A stretch of 15,263 nucleotides of DNA from an uncultured Pseudomonadota bacterium (GCA_946480245.1 CAMLIZ010000112.1:1-15263); one strand, 5' to 3'; positions 6,475 through 14,589 are shown, counted from the first letter of the stretch. Translations and numbers: made by a program. Notes: generated by a model not told the origin, from the sequence alone.

Positions 6475-8634
6475 TCAGAACGGCTTGCTCACGCTCACGA
6501 ACCAGCTGCGGCGCATGCCGTATTGCGGCGCGCCCACGCCGATGCCCGAGCCGTCGCGCAGCGCGTAGATGCGGTCGAACGCGTTCAGCAGCGACAGCCG
6601 CGTGTCGAGCTTGCCTAGGCGGTCGCCGAGCTCGAAGCTCTTCGCGACTGCGAAGTTCACCGTGGTGTAGCTCGGCAGGTGGCCGGTGTTGGCGAAGCCG
6701 TTGCGCAGCCCGCTGCCGTACAGCGCATCGGCGCTCAGGCTCAGGTCGTCGGCCAGCTGCCAGGTGGTGCCTGCCGACGCGCTCAAGCGCTGCTCGTGGT
6801 CCAGGTGCACCCAGTTCGTGGCGATGTAGCCCAGCTCGGCGGGATCGAAGTTGAACTGCCCCGTCTCCATGCCGGTGGCACGCGCATGCGCCAGGCCGAG
6901 GTTGAGGTAGGCCGACAGTGCCTTGTCCTTGTAGTTGGCCGTGAGGTCCAGCCCGTAGATGCGCGCGCGCTCGTAGTTGAAGGCCGAGAAGATCAGCGCG
7001 TTGCCGAACTGCCCTTCGTCCTGCAGGTGGCGCAGCTTGCGGTAGTAGCCGTCGGCGCCCAGCGTGAGCTGCGGCGTGACCTGCCAGGCCACGCCGGCGT
7101 CGAGGTAGTGCGAGCGTTCGGAGCGCACCGCGGTATTGGCGTCCGACGGCAGTGCATTGGTGGTGCCGAGGAATTTCTGCACCGAGGTGGTGTCGATCTT
7201 CTCGGTGGGCGGCGGCGTGAAGTAGCGCGCATAGCCGGCGTGCAGGCGCACCGTCGGGCTCAGGTCGTAGACCAGCCCCAGGCGCGGGCTCAGCATCGAC
7301 TCGTCGACCACCGTGTGCACCTGGTCGTAGCGCAGGCCGTAGTTCACGGTGAGCGCCTTCACCGGCTGCCATTCGTCCTGCAGGTAGGCGCCCCACACGT
7401 GGCCGGTGATGCGCGAGTCGTCCTCGATCACGATCGGCGTGCCGCTGGTCTGGTTGCCATTGGCGTCGGCCGGGAACACCGAAGCCGCATTGCCCACGTC
7501 GAAGCGCTCGCGCTGCGCGAACAGGCCGGTGCGCAAGGTGTGCGCGCCGTTCAGGTGCCTGCTCATGTCGGCCTGCAGGCCATTGGCCTGGTTGCGCCGC
7601 AGCACGTCTGCCGCGATGCCGTTGAACTGCAGGTCGCCCACGGCGTCCGGCGTGTAGTGGACGTCGGTGGTGCGGTGGAACAGCGACACCTGGTAGTCCA
7701 CGTCGGCGCCCAGCACGCCCTGGTACGACAGCACCGCGAAGCGGTTGCGCTCGCGCTGGCGCGCATCCAGCGTGGCCGAATCGGCGGGCGCGGCACCGTC
7801 CAGCGCAAAGCCGGGCGTCTGGCCCGGCACGTCGGGAATCTGGAAGCGGTTGTCGGTGACGCCGAACATCAGGCTCACGCGGCTGTCGGCGCCCATCAGG
7901 TACGACAGGTCGCCGAAGCCCCTGCCCTGGTTCGTGGTGTCGTGCAGTGCATGGCGCTGCGGCGTGGGGTTCTCGATGCCCATCTGGTCGTGCAGATACG
8001 AACCCGTGAGGTAGTAGCTGAACGCGCCTTGCGAGCCGCCGATCTCGGCGCCGGTTTCGGCGTGGCCGTGCGAGCCGGCGCTGAGGCTGATGCTGCCGGT
8101 GGTCTTCTGCAGGTCGCCCTTGCTCTGGATGTCCACCACCGCGGCATTGCGGTAGCCGTACTGCGCCGGCAGCGCACCGGTGAGGATCATCATGTGGTCG
8201 GCGAAGCGCGTTTCCAGCGACTGGCCGAAGCCGCTGATCGACTCGGGGATGATCACGCCGTTGATACGGTACTGCACGTTGCCGTGGTCGCCGCGCACGT
8301 GCAGCTGGCCGTACGAATCCTGCACCACGCCGGGCGTCTGCAGCAGCACCTGGTTCAGCGGCGTGGCGTCGCCCAGCGGCAGGTTGCGGATGTCCTGCTG
8401 GTCCATGCGGTAGATGCTGCTGCCGGTGTCGGGCGACAGGCCGTTGCGCGCGTTGTCCAGGCGCCGGCGGGCGCCGCTGATCTCGATCACCTGCAGGTTC
8501 GGCGCGCCGGCATCGTCAGGCGCGGCATCGGGAGCCGGCTGCACCGGAGCCGGGACGGGGTCGGCAGCCAGGCTGCACAAGGGGTAGGCGAAGGCGAGCG
8601 CGAGAGCGAGCGCACGCGGGTGGGGAGCGGGCAT
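6475..8634 (-). CDS. TonB-dependent outer-membrane receptor
   Basis: 719 aa. Signal peptide 1-24 (SLAA before DPVP), then a Pro/Asp/Ala linker and a TonB-box-like LQVIEISG (47-54). The plug domain (about 60-180) shows NQVLLQTPGVVQDSYGQLHV, the RGDHGNVQYRINGVIIPE motif and ALPAQYGYRNAAVVDI. The rest is a beta-barrel with alternating strands, ending in RSWFVSVSKPF with the terminal Phe expected for outer-membrane insertion. It takes up a large or metal-bound substrate using TonB energy. The ligand is unknown; the DUF2946-like gene 78 bases upstream suggests copper or another metal. Start at 8634 chosen because AGAGGA lies 7 bases upstream and the signal peptide begins there; an in-frame ATG at 8682 lacks this. 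Confidence 0.92.
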   Translation of the reverse strand: MPAPHPRALALALAFAYPLCSLAADPVPAPVQPAPDAAPDDAGAPNLQVIEISGARRRLDNARNGLSPDTGSSIYRMDQQDIRNLPLGDATPLNQVLLQTPGVVQDSYGQLHVRGDHGNVQYRINGVIIPESISGFGQSLETRFADHMMILTGALPAQYGYRNAAVVDIQSKGDLQKTTGSISLSAGSHGHAETGAEIGGSQGAFSYYLTGSYLHDQMGIENPTPQRHALHDTTNQGRGFGDLSYLMGADSRVSLMFGVTDNRFQIPDVPGQTPGFALDGAAPADSATLDARQRERNRFAVLSYQGVLGADVDYQVSLFHRTTDVHYTPDAVGDLQFNGIAADVLRRNQANGLQADMSRHLNGAHTLRTGLFAQRERFDVGNAASVFPADANGNQTSGTPIVIEDDSRITGHVWGAYLQDEWQPVKALTVNYGLRYDQVHTVVDESMLSPRLGLVYDLSPTVRLHAGYARYFTPPPTEKIDTTSVQKFLGTTNALPSDANTAVRSERSHYLDAGVAWQVTPQLTLGADGYYRKLRHLQDEGQFGNALIFSAFNYERARIYGLDLTANYKDKALSAYLNLGLAHARATGMETGQFNFDPAELGYIATNWVHLDHEQRLSASAGTTWQLADDLSLSADALYGSGLRNGFANTGHLPSYTTVNFAVAKSFELGDRLGKLDTRLSLLNAFDRIYALRDGSGIGVGAPQYGMRRSWFVSVSKPF

Positions 8635-8641
8635 GAAGATG

Positions 8642-8647
8642 TCCTCT
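8642..8647 (-). promoter_or_regulatory. Ribosome-binding site deciding the TonB receptor start
   Basis: AGAGGA on the minus strand with 7 bases to the ATG at 8632-8634. It places the start directly before the signal peptide. Confidence 0.7.
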
Positions 8648-8712
8648 GAGCGTATGAATGCGCGCCGCTGCCCGGCGCACAAAGGCGCAGGGCTGCAGCG
8701 ATGGCGGAACGG

Positions 8713-9057
8713 TCAGAGAACGGAAGGCGGGCCGCGGCTGCGCTCGGCGGGCAGCTCGAGCGCACCCAGGGCCGTGGCGCCGGCAGGCGCCCAGCGGAAC
8801 GACAGATCGGCCAGCAGCGGCGGCGGCTCGGCATGCGGCGTGGCGCCGCTGCCCACCTGCGCGAAGGCCAGGCACAGCTGGCATACCTCGCCATGCGACG
8901 TCGACTTGCTGCTGCGCGCGGCGGCGGCGTCGGCCGCGTAATGGCTGAGCTCGTGCAGCAGCCCGCCTTGCTGCACGATCGCCAGCAGCAACGGCAGCAG
9001 CAGGCTGCGACACAGCCTGCGCCATTGCGAATGCCGGAACCGGAGGATGCGAAGCAC
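8713..9057 (-). CDS. DUF2946-like small membrane-anchored protein, putative metal-related
   Basis: 114 aa. A basic N-terminus and one hydrophobic segment (about 18-30) are followed by HELSH (35-39) and a Cys pair CQLC (59-62), then a Pro-rich tail ending RSRGPPSVL. This arrangement matches small proteobacterial proteins of the DUF2946 type, often encoded beside TonB receptors and copper genes; the His and Cys residues could bind metal in the periplasm. Function is not established. GTG start (complement of 9055-9057) lacks a clear ribosome site, so the exact start is uncertain. It probably forms a transcript with the receptor gene 78 bases downstream, driven by a promoter near 9094. Confidence 0.7.
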   Translation of the reverse strand: MLRILRFRHSQWRRLCRSLLLPLLLAIVQQGGLLHELSHYAADAAAARSSKSTSHGEVCQLCLAFAQVGSGATPHAEPPPLLADLSFRWAPAGATALGALELPAERSRGPPSVL

Positions 9058-9093
9058 GGTCAGCCAGGGCGCCCTTGAGCGAAGTCGGCGCGC

Positions 9094-9099
9094 ATTATC
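9094..9099 (-). promoter_or_regulatory. Candidate -10 element for the DUF2946/TonB receptor transcript
   Basis: Minus-strand GATAAT, 5 of 6 matches to TATAAT and rare in such GC-rich DNA, about 37 bases before the GTG start. It is bracketed by GCGCGC hexamers at 9088-9093 and 9102-9107, which may be an operator or just composition. The -35 would fall at the end of the acyltransferase gene and is not obvious. Confidence 0.4.
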
Positions 9100-9114
9100 G
9101 GGCGCGCGAGGCGC

Positions 9115-10020
9115 TCACGCTCGCACCGGGATACCGAGCAACGTATCGATCTCGCGGTCCTTGCGCTCCCACAGCTCGTGCAGCCAGCGATGGAAGCGGC
9201 CGCGGAACGCGGGGTCGTCGGTGTAGTCGCCGCGGCTCAAGTCGGCCGGCACTGCATGCAGGTGCACGCGCACCGTCACCTGAGGCACCCGGCCGCACAG
9301 AAAGGCCCAGAACGTGGGCACGCCTTTCGGGTACACGATGGTCACGTCCACCAGCGAGCGGAACTTCTCGCCCATCGCGTCGAGCGACATCGCCAGCGCG
9401 CCGGCCTTGGGCTTCAGCAGGTGGCGGTAGGGGGAGTGCTGCATCGCGTGCTTGGCGGGCGTGAAGCGCGTGCCCTCGGGAAAGCTCATCACGCTGGTGG
9501 GCACGAGCGCGAACTTCTCGCAGGCGCGCCGCGTGGTGTCGCGGTCCTGCAGGCGCAGCTCGGGGTGCGCGCGCAGCGCCGCCTTGCCGTGCCGGCGCAT
9601 GAACGGAAAGTCCAGCGCCCACCAGGCCAGGCCGATCACCGGCACGTAGATCAGCTGCTGCTTCAGGAAGAACTTGAGCAGCGGAATGCGCCGGCCCAGC
9701 ACGCGCTGCAGCACCAGCACGTCCACCCAGGACTGGTGATTGCAGGTCACCAGGTACCAGCCGTCGGCACGCAGGCCCTCGGCGCCCTGCACGTCCCACT
9801 GCAGGCGCTGGGTGAGCCGCATCCAGCCGCTGTTGCAGGCGATCCAGGCGCTGGCCACTGCGTTGAGCAGCGGGTCCATGCGGCGGCGCACCGCGCGCAC
9901 CGGCAGCAGCAGCTTCACCAGCGACAGCAGCAGCAGCACCGGCACCCAGAACAGCGTGTTCAGCACGAGCAGCAGCAGGGCGAGGACGCCCCTGGCGAAG
10001 GCAGGAAGAAAGGCGAGCAT
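9115..10020 (-). CDS. PlsC/YihG-type acyltransferase (putative 1-acylglycerol-3-phosphate acyltransferase)
   Basis: 301 aa with an N-terminal membrane anchor (about 10-40). The acyltransferase catalytic motif NHQSWVD (94-100, H95-x4-D100) and the substrate motif FPEGTR (180-185) are intact, with LKPKAGALAMSL (202-213) beyond. Enzymes of this family transfer acyl groups to lysophosphatidic acid or related lysophospholipids at the inner membrane; the longer form with this middle region is closest to E. coli YihG, so the acceptor may differ from that of PlsC. The ribosome site before the ATG at 10020 is weak (GGAA). It is divergent from the MFS gene across 133 bases. The downstream DUF2946 gene has its own likely promoter. 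Confidence 0.9.
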   Translation of the reverse strand: MLAFLPAFARGVLALLLLVLNTLFWVPVLLLLSLVKLLLPVRAVRRRMDPLLNAVASAWIACNSGWMRLTQRLQWDVQGAEGLRADGWYLVTCNHQSWVDVLVLQRVLGRRIPLLKFFLKQQLIYVPVIGLAWWALDFPFMRRHGKAALRAHPELRLQDRDTTRRACEKFALVPTSVMSFPEGTRFTPAKHAMQHSPYRHLLKPKAGALAMSLDAMGEKFRSLVDVTIVYPKGVPTFWAFLCGRVPQVTVRVHLHAVPADLSRGDYTDDPAFRGRFHRWLHELWERKDREIDTLLGIPVRA

Positions 10021-10062
10021 GAGGTTCCGGCAAGGCAGCCGCGCGGGCGGCGGCGGACGCGC

Positions 10063-10068
10063 ATGCTA
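10063..10068 (-). promoter_or_regulatory. Possible -10 element of the acyltransferase gene
   Basis: Minus-strand TAGCAT, 43 bases upstream of the ATG. It matches TATAAT at four positions and contains the rare CTAG context. No recognisable -35, so low confidence. Confidence 0.25.
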
Positions 10069-10138
10069 GACCCAAGGCGCGAGGGCGGCCTTGATCGCCG
10101 TCAGCGGCCCCATGCCGGCGCCCGCGCGGGGCCGCCGG

Positions 10139-10144
10139 CAGAAT
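10139..10144 (+). promoter_or_regulatory. Possible -10 element of the MFS gene (near-leaderless)
   Basis: CAGAAT ends 9 bases before the ATG at 10154 and there is no Shine-Dalgarno, so the transcript may begin at or just before the start codon. Tentative. Confidence 0.25.
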
Positions 10145-10153
10145 GCGCGCTCG

Positions 10154-11323
10154 ATGACGTCGCACGCCACCTCCCCGCTGCCGCGCTCGCTGGTGCTGCT
10201 GCTCGCCTGCGCCTGCGGGCTGATCGTGGCCAACCTGTACTACGCGCAACCGTTGGTGGGCCTGATCGCGCCCGAGATCGGGCTGCCGCCTGGCGCCGCC
10301 AGCCTGGTGGTCACGCTCACGCAGCTCGGCTATTGCGCCGGGCTGGTGCTGCTGGTGCCGCTGGGCGACCTGCTGGAGAACCGCCGCCTGATCGTCAGCA
10401 CGCTGGCGGCCACGGTGCTGGCACTGGCGGTGGCGGCGGCCGCGCGCTCGGCACCGGCCTTCCTGGCGGCAGCGCTGGCCATCGGCCTGAGCTGCGTGGT
10501 GGTGCAGATGCTGGTGCCGATGGCGGCGCACCTGGCGCCGGAGGCGATCCGCGGGCGCGTGGTGGGCAACGTGATGAGCGGGTTGCTGGTGGGCATCATG
10601 CTGGCGCGGCCGGTGGCCAGCCTGGTGGCCGACGCGCTCGGCTGGCGCTGGACCTTCGGCGGCTCGGCCGTGCTGATGCTGCTGCTGGGCGTGGTGCTGA
10701 TGCGCGGCCTGCCCGAGCGCCGGCCCGCCGCCGGGCCGCGCTATGCGGCGCTGATCGGCTCCATGGCGCAGCTGTGGCGCCACACGCCGCTGCTGCGCCG
10801 GCGTGCGCTGTACCAGGCGGCGCTGTTCGCGGCCTTCAGCCTGTACTGGACCGCGGTGCCGCTGCTGCTCACCGGCCCGCGCTTCGGCTTCACGCAGCGC
10901 GGCGTGGCCTGGTTCACCTTGGCCGGGGTGGCCGGCGCGTTCGCTGCGCCGGTGGCCGGGCGCATGGCCGACCGCGGGCTCACGCACCGCGCCACCGGCT
11001 TTGCGCTGGCGCTGGCGGCCGTGTCGTTCGTGATCGGCTGGGCCGGCACGCATGGCTCGGTGCTGGCGCTGCTGGCGGCCGGCATCGCGCTGGACCTGGG
11101 CGTGCAGGCCAACCTGGTGGTGGGCCAGCGCGCCATCTACGGCCTGGGTGCGGAGGTGCGCAGCCGGCTCAATGGCGTGTACATGGCCACCTTCTTCGCC
11201 GGCGGCGCGCTCGGCTCGGCGCTGGCCAGCCCGGCGTTCGCGCGGGGCGGCTGGCCCGCGGTGTGCGCGCTGGGCGCCGGCTTCGCGCTGCTGGCGCTCG
11301 GCTACTTCGCCAGCGAGCGCTGA
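10154..11323 (+). CDS. MFS transporter, 12-TM, YnfM/DHA1-like
   Basis: 389 aa inner-membrane protein, hydrophobic throughout with about 12 segments in two halves. The first half starts LIVANLYYAQPLVGLIAPEI (23-42) and has GDLLENRRLI (71-80) in the loop between segments 2 and 3, a variant of MFS motif A; the second half repeats it as GRMADRGLTHR. LTQLGYCAGLVLLVPLGD in segment 2 is typical of proton-driven exporters of the DHA1/YnfM kind. The substrate is unknown. The start is set at MTSHATSPLPRS because it lies just before segment 1; an in-frame ATG at 10091 would add 21 residues of low-complexity sequence. No ribosome site is visible at either. Convergent with the glycerate kinase gene, 39 bases apart. 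Confidence 0.88.
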   Translation: MTSHATSPLPRSLVLLLACACGLIVANLYYAQPLVGLIAPEIGLPPGAASLVVTLTQLGYCAGLVLLVPLGDLLENRRLIVSTLAATVLALAVAAAARSAPAFLAAALAIGLSCVVVQMLVPMAAHLAPEAIRGRVVGNVMSGLLVGIMLARPVASLVADALGWRWTFGGSAVLMLLLGVVLMRGLPERRPAAGPRYAALIGSMAQLWRHTPLLRRRALYQAALFAAFSLYWTAVPLLLTGPRFGFTQRGVAWFTLAGVAGAFAAPVAGRMADRGLTHRATGFALALAAVSFVIGWAGTHGSVLALLAAGIALDLGVQANLVVGQRAIYGLGAEVRSRLNGVYMATFFAGGALGSALASPAFARGGWPAVCALGAGFALLALGYFASER

Positions 11324-11362
11324 GCACGGGCCCGCAGCTTGCCGCTTCGCGCGCTGCCGGCG

Positions 11363-12655
11363 CTACAGCACCAGCAGCGCCCGAAAGTCGTTCACGTTGG
11401 TGAAGGTGGGGCCGGTGAGCACCAGGTCACCGAGCGGCGCGAACAGGTGATAGGCGTCGTTGCGCTCCAGCAGGTCGCGCGGCTTCAGGCCGAGCGCGGC
11501 CGCGCGCGCCAGCGTGTCGGGCGTGACGAGCGCGCCGGCGTTGTCTTCCACGCCGTCGATGCCGTCGGTGTCGGCGGCCAGCGCATGCACGCCGGGCTCG
11601 CCCTGCAACGCGAGCGCGCAGCCGAGCAGGAACTCGGTGGCGCGGCCGCCGCGCCCGCCGCGGTGCTTCACGGTCACGGTGGTCTCGCCGCCGCTCAGCA
11701 GCACGCACGGGCGCGCAAATGGCTCGCCGTGCCGCGCCACATGCCGCGCCAGCGCCGCGTGCACCTTGCCCACCTCGCGCGATTCGCCCTCGATGGTGTC
11801 GCCCAGCACGTGCGCCGCCACGCCGTGCTGGCGTGCCAGCGCGGCCGCGGCCTGCAGCGACTGCAGCGGCGTGGCCACCAGCCGCAGCTCGCTGCGCGCA
11901 AAGCACGCCTCGCCCGGCTTCGGTGTCTCGAAGGCGCCGCTGTCCAGGCCGGCGCGTGCCGCGGTCGGCAGCACGATGCCGTAGCGCTGCACGATCGCCA
12001 GCGCGTCGGCACAGGTGCTCGGGTCGGGCACCGTGGGGCCGCTGGCGATCACCGCCGGGTCGTCGCCCGGCACGTCGCTGATGGCGAGCGTGAGCACGTG
12101 CGCCGGCGCGCAGGCCGCGGCCAGGCGCCCGCCCTTGATGGCCGACAGGTGCTTGCGCACGCAGTTCATCTCGTCGATCGCCGCGCCGCTGCCCAGCAGC
12201 GCCTGGTTCACGGCCTGCTTGTCGGCCAGCGAAAGGCCCGGCGCGGGCAGCGCCAGCAGGGCCGAGCCGCCGCCGGAGATCAGGCAGATCACGAGGTCGT
12301 CGGGCGTGAGTCGTTGGGCCAGCGCCAGCATGCGCTGCGCGGCGCGCAGGCCGGCTTCGTCCGGTACCGGGTGCGCAGCCTCCACCACCTCGATGCGGCC
12401 GGGCCGCTCGCGCCAGGCCGGCGGCACATGGCCATAGCGCGTGACCACCAGGCCGGACAACGCTGCACCCGCCGGCCATGCCGCGTCAAGCGCCGCTGCC
12501 ATCGCCCCGCCTGCCTTGCCCGCACCCAGCACCAGCGTGCGTCCGGCCGGCGGCGGCGGCAGGTGCGGCGGCAGCACCTGCTGCGGCAGCGCGCGCTGCA
12601 CAGCGGCGTCGAACAGTGCACGCAGGAAGGCCGGGGGATCGTCGCTCGGGTTCAT
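11363..12655 (-). CDS. ttuD: Glycerate 2-kinase (TtuD/GckA type, MOFRL family)
   Basis: 430 aa, full length. Phosphorylates D-glycerate with ATP to 2-phosphoglycerate. The N-terminal glycerate-kinase domain holds VLGAGKAGGAM (42-52, conserved K47), HPVPDEAG (95-102), LISGGGSALL (125-134), NCVRKHLSAIKGGRLA (164-179) and LAISDVPGDDPAVIASGPTV (190-209). The C-terminal MOFRL domain has LLSGGETTVT (319-328), AADTDGIDGVEDNAGA (360-375) and TGPTFTNVND (414-423). Older annotations call such proteins hydroxypyruvate reductase. The ATG overlaps the upstream dehydrogenase stop by 4 bases (ATGA), so translation is probably coupled. The final TAG is at 11363-11365. The symbol could equally be gckA; the carbon source feeding it is not shown. 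Confidence 0.93.
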   Translation of the reverse strand: MNPSDDPPAFLRALFDAAVQRALPQQVLPPHLPPPPAGRTLVLGAGKAGGAMAAALDAAWPAGAALSGLVVTRYGHVPPAWRERPGRIEVVEAAHPVPDEAGLRAAQRMLALAQRLTPDDLVICLISGGGSALLALPAPGLSLADKQAVNQALLGSGAAIDEMNCVRKHLSAIKGGRLAAACAPAHVLTLAISDVPGDDPAVIASGPTVPDPSTCADALAIVQRYGIVLPTAARAGLDSGAFETPKPGEACFARSELRLVATPLQSLQAAAALARQHGVAAHVLGDTIEGESREVGKVHAALARHVARHGEPFARPCVLLSGGETTVTVKHRGGRGGRATEFLLGCALALQGEPGVHALAADTDGIDGVEDNAGALVTPDTLARAAALGLKPRDLLERNDAYHLFAPLGDLVLTGPTFTNVNDFRALLVL

Positions 12656-13584
12656 CGCAGGGCCTCGAGCACCCCATCGGCCACCATGAAGCTCACGCGC
12701 TCGTTGGCCTCCACGGTGCCGCTGCCCACGTGCGGCGTGAGCAGCAGGTTCGGGCAGTGCTGGAAGTGCGGCGTGGCGGGCAACGGCTCGGTCTCGAACA
12801 CGTCGAGCGCGGCGCCGCCCAGGCGGCCGGCACGCAGGGCCTCGGTGAGCGCCAGTTCGTCGACGATGCCGCCGCGCGCGGTGTTGATCAGCAGCGCATG
12901 CGGCTTCATGCGCGCGATGCAGGCAGCGTCGAACAGGCCGTGCGTCTGCGGCGTGAGCGGCAGGTTCAGGCTCACCACGTCGGATTCGGCGAGCAGCGCG
13001 TCGAGGTCGATCGCGCGCACGCGCTCCTGCGTGAACAGCGGATCCTCGGGCACACGCCGGCCGCGCCAGGCCACCACCTGCATGCCCAGCCCGGCCGCCA
13101 GGCGCGCGGTGCGGCGGCCGATGTCGCCGAAGCCGACGATGCCCATGGTCTTGCCGCCGGCCTCGCGGCCGTGCACCAGCGCCGCCCGCGGCCATTCGCC
13201 GGCCGCCACCTGCGCAGTGGCGCCGAAGGCGCCGCGCAGCAGCAGCAGCGTGGCGGTGATCACGTACTCGGCCACGCTGGCCGCATTGGCGCCGCTGGCC
13301 GGGATCACGCGGATGTTGCGCGCCTGGCAGGTGTCGGTGTCGATGTTGTCCAGCCCCACGCCGAGGCGCCCCACCACGCGGCACTGCGCCAGCGCGTCCA
13401 GCAGCGGCCCGCGCACCTGGGTGCGGTTGCGCACGATCAGCGCCTGTGCGCCGGCGGCTTCGTCCAGCAGCCGCGGCAGGTCGTCCACCAGCGCCGGGTC
13501 GTACAGCGTGTCGTGCCGTTCGGCCAGCACGGCGACGGCGCGTTCGTCCATGAATTCACTGATCACGATGCGGCGTCGGTCCAT
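12652..13584 (-). CDS. D-2-hydroxyacid dehydrogenase (hydroxypyruvate/glyoxylate reductase-like)
   Basis: 310 aa soluble NAD(P)-dependent enzyme. The Rossmann motif GFGDIG is at 151-156, and the catalytic triad of the family is present: R237 in NTARGG, E266 in DVFETEP, H285 in LTPHVG. The substrate domain starts with RIVISEFMDERAV. It has no C-terminal ACT domain, so it is not a full SerA. Coupling by ATGA to glycerate kinase suggests it makes D-glycerate from hydroxypyruvate or a similar 2-keto acid, but other substrates are possible. Start at 13584 fits the family N-terminus; ATGs at 13617 and 13614 would add 10-11 residues, and none has a good ribosome site. Divergent from the LOG gene. 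Confidence 0.88.
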   Translation of the reverse strand: MDRRRIVISEFMDERAVAVLAERHDTLYDPALVDDLPRLLDEAAGAQALIVRNRTQVRGPLLDALAQCRVVGRLGVGLDNIDTDTCQARNIRVIPASGANAASVAEYVITATLLLLRGAFGATAQVAAGEWPRAALVHGREAGGKTMGIVGFGDIGRRTARLAAGLGMQVVAWRGRRVPEDPLFTQERVRAIDLDALLAESDVVSLNLPLTPQTHGLFDAACIARMKPHALLINTARGGIVDELALTEALRAGRLGGAALDVFETEPLPATPHFQHCPNLLLTPHVGSGTVEANERVSFMVADGVLEALR

Positions 13585-13637
13585 GGCGGCTGAAGTGCGG
13601 GGTTGCGGGCGCATCATCGCCCAAAGGCCGCGAGGGC

Positions 13638-13643
13638 TAACAT
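13638..13643 (+). promoter_or_regulatory. Candidate -10 element of the LOG-family gene
   Basis: TAACAT, 4 of 6 matches to TATAAT, 34 bases before the ATG. It would start the transcript near 13650, at a small inverted repeat CCTTT-C-AAAGG (13651-13661). No -35 seen. Confidence 0.35.
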
Positions 13644-13677
13644 CGCTCCCCCTTTCAAAGGAACCCCGGCGCCCACG

Positions 13678-14589
13678 ATGAACACTCCCGACAAGCGCGG
13701 CGGCCTGCGGGGCCGCAACTTCCCGAGCGCGAAGGAAGAAGCCACCGTCGCCCAGCCGCCGTCGCTGTACAGCGGCCCCGAGAGCGCCTACCGGCTCGCC
13801 TTCACCGACGACAAGTTTCTGCTGCGCGAGGAGCTGCGCCCGGTGCGCATGCAGCTGGAGCTGCTGAAGCCCGAGCTGATCCAGCAGGAGCACGGCATCG
13901 AGTCGACGATCGTGATCTTCGGCAGCGCGCGCATCCTGCCGCCCGACGACGCCGCCGCCGCACTGGAGCTGGCGCGCGTGGACGGCGACCCGCAAATCAT
14001 CCGGCGCGCCGAGACGGCGTTGCAGATGTCGCGCTACTACCTGGAGGCGCAGCGCTTCGCAGAGCTGGTGACGCAAGCTTCCACCCGGCTGGAGTCGCCG
14101 ATCTTCGTGGTCACCGGCGGCGGCCCCGGCATCATGGAAGCCGGCAACCGCGGCGCGCACGACAGCGGCGGCCGCAGCATCGGGCTGAACATCGTGCTGC
14201 CGCACGAGCAGGCGCCCAACCCCTACATCACGCCGGAGCTGTGCTTCCAGTTCCACTACTTCGGCCTGCGCAAGATGCACTTCCTGATGCGCTCGATCGG
14301 GCTGGTGGCCTTCCCCGGCGGCTTCGGCACGCTGGACGAGCTGTTCGAGGTGCTCACGCTGGTGCAGACCGGCAAGTCGCGCAAGCGCCCGGTGCTGCTG
14401 TTCGGGCGCGACTTCTGGTCGAGGCTGATCAACTTCGAGCTGCTGATCGACACCGGCATGATCAGCCCCGGCGACGTGGACCTGTTCCGCTACGTGGAGA
14501 CGGCCGAGGAGGCCTGGGAATTGCTGAGCGCCGAATACGGCTTCGACGCCACGCCCACCAGCACCGGCCGCTTCGCCGAGGACATTTGA
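13678..14589 (+). CDS. LOG-family protein (TIGR00730; putative nucleotide 5'-monophosphate phosphoribohydrolase)
   Basis: 303 aa cytosolic Rossmann-fold protein. Signature motifs are IVIFGSARILPP (78-89), VVTGGGPGIMEAGNRGA (144-160), FHYFGLRKMHF (192-202) and PGGFGTLDE (213-221), the last being the PGGxGTxxE motif of cytokinin-activating LOG enzymes. Often annotated as lysine decarboxylase, but family members instead release the base from nucleoside 5'-monophosphates. It is longer than minimal LOGs (about 190 aa) owing to an N-terminal extension (1-75) and an insert around 85-125. The start is set at 13678, after the proposed promoter; AAAGGA at 13657-13662 is 15 bases away, rather far for a ribosome site. 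Arginase follows after 44 bases. Confidence 0.88.
   Translation: MNTPDKRGGLRGRNFPSAKEEATVAQPPSLYSGPESAYRLAFTDDKFLLREELRPVRMQLELLKPELIQQEHGIESTIVIFGSARILPPDDAAAALELARVDGDPQIIRRAETALQMSRYYLEAQRFAELVTQASTRLESPIFVVTGGGPGIMEAGNRGAHDSGGRSIGLNIVLPHEQAPNPYITPELCFQFHYFGLRKMHFLMRSIGLVAFPGGFGTLDELFEVLTLVQTGKSRKRPVLLFGRDFWSRLINFELLIDTGMISPGDVDLFRYVETAEEAWELLSAEYGFDATPTSTGRFAEDI

Noticed and set aside
9088..9107. Fur box over the DUF2946/TonB receptor promoter
   Set aside because: Only one GATAAT hexamer is present; the 19-base Fur pattern needs repeated or inverted copies, which are absent.
11324..11362. Possible terminator between the convergent MFS and glycerate kinase genes
   Set aside because: GCAGC (11334-11338) and GCTGC (11353-11357) could pair, but the stem is 5 bases with a 14-base loop and no T-tract follows on either strand.
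9178..11403. 741-codon plus-strand frame spanning the acyltransferase and MFS genes
   Set aside because: It crosses two well-supported genes and the divergent intergenic region, has Gln/His/Arg/Gly-rich composition and no recognisable domain.
13585..13617. Longer dehydrogenase starting at 13617
   Set aside because: It would add 11 residues (MMRPQPRTSAA) unlike family N-termini, and has no better ribosome site than 13584.
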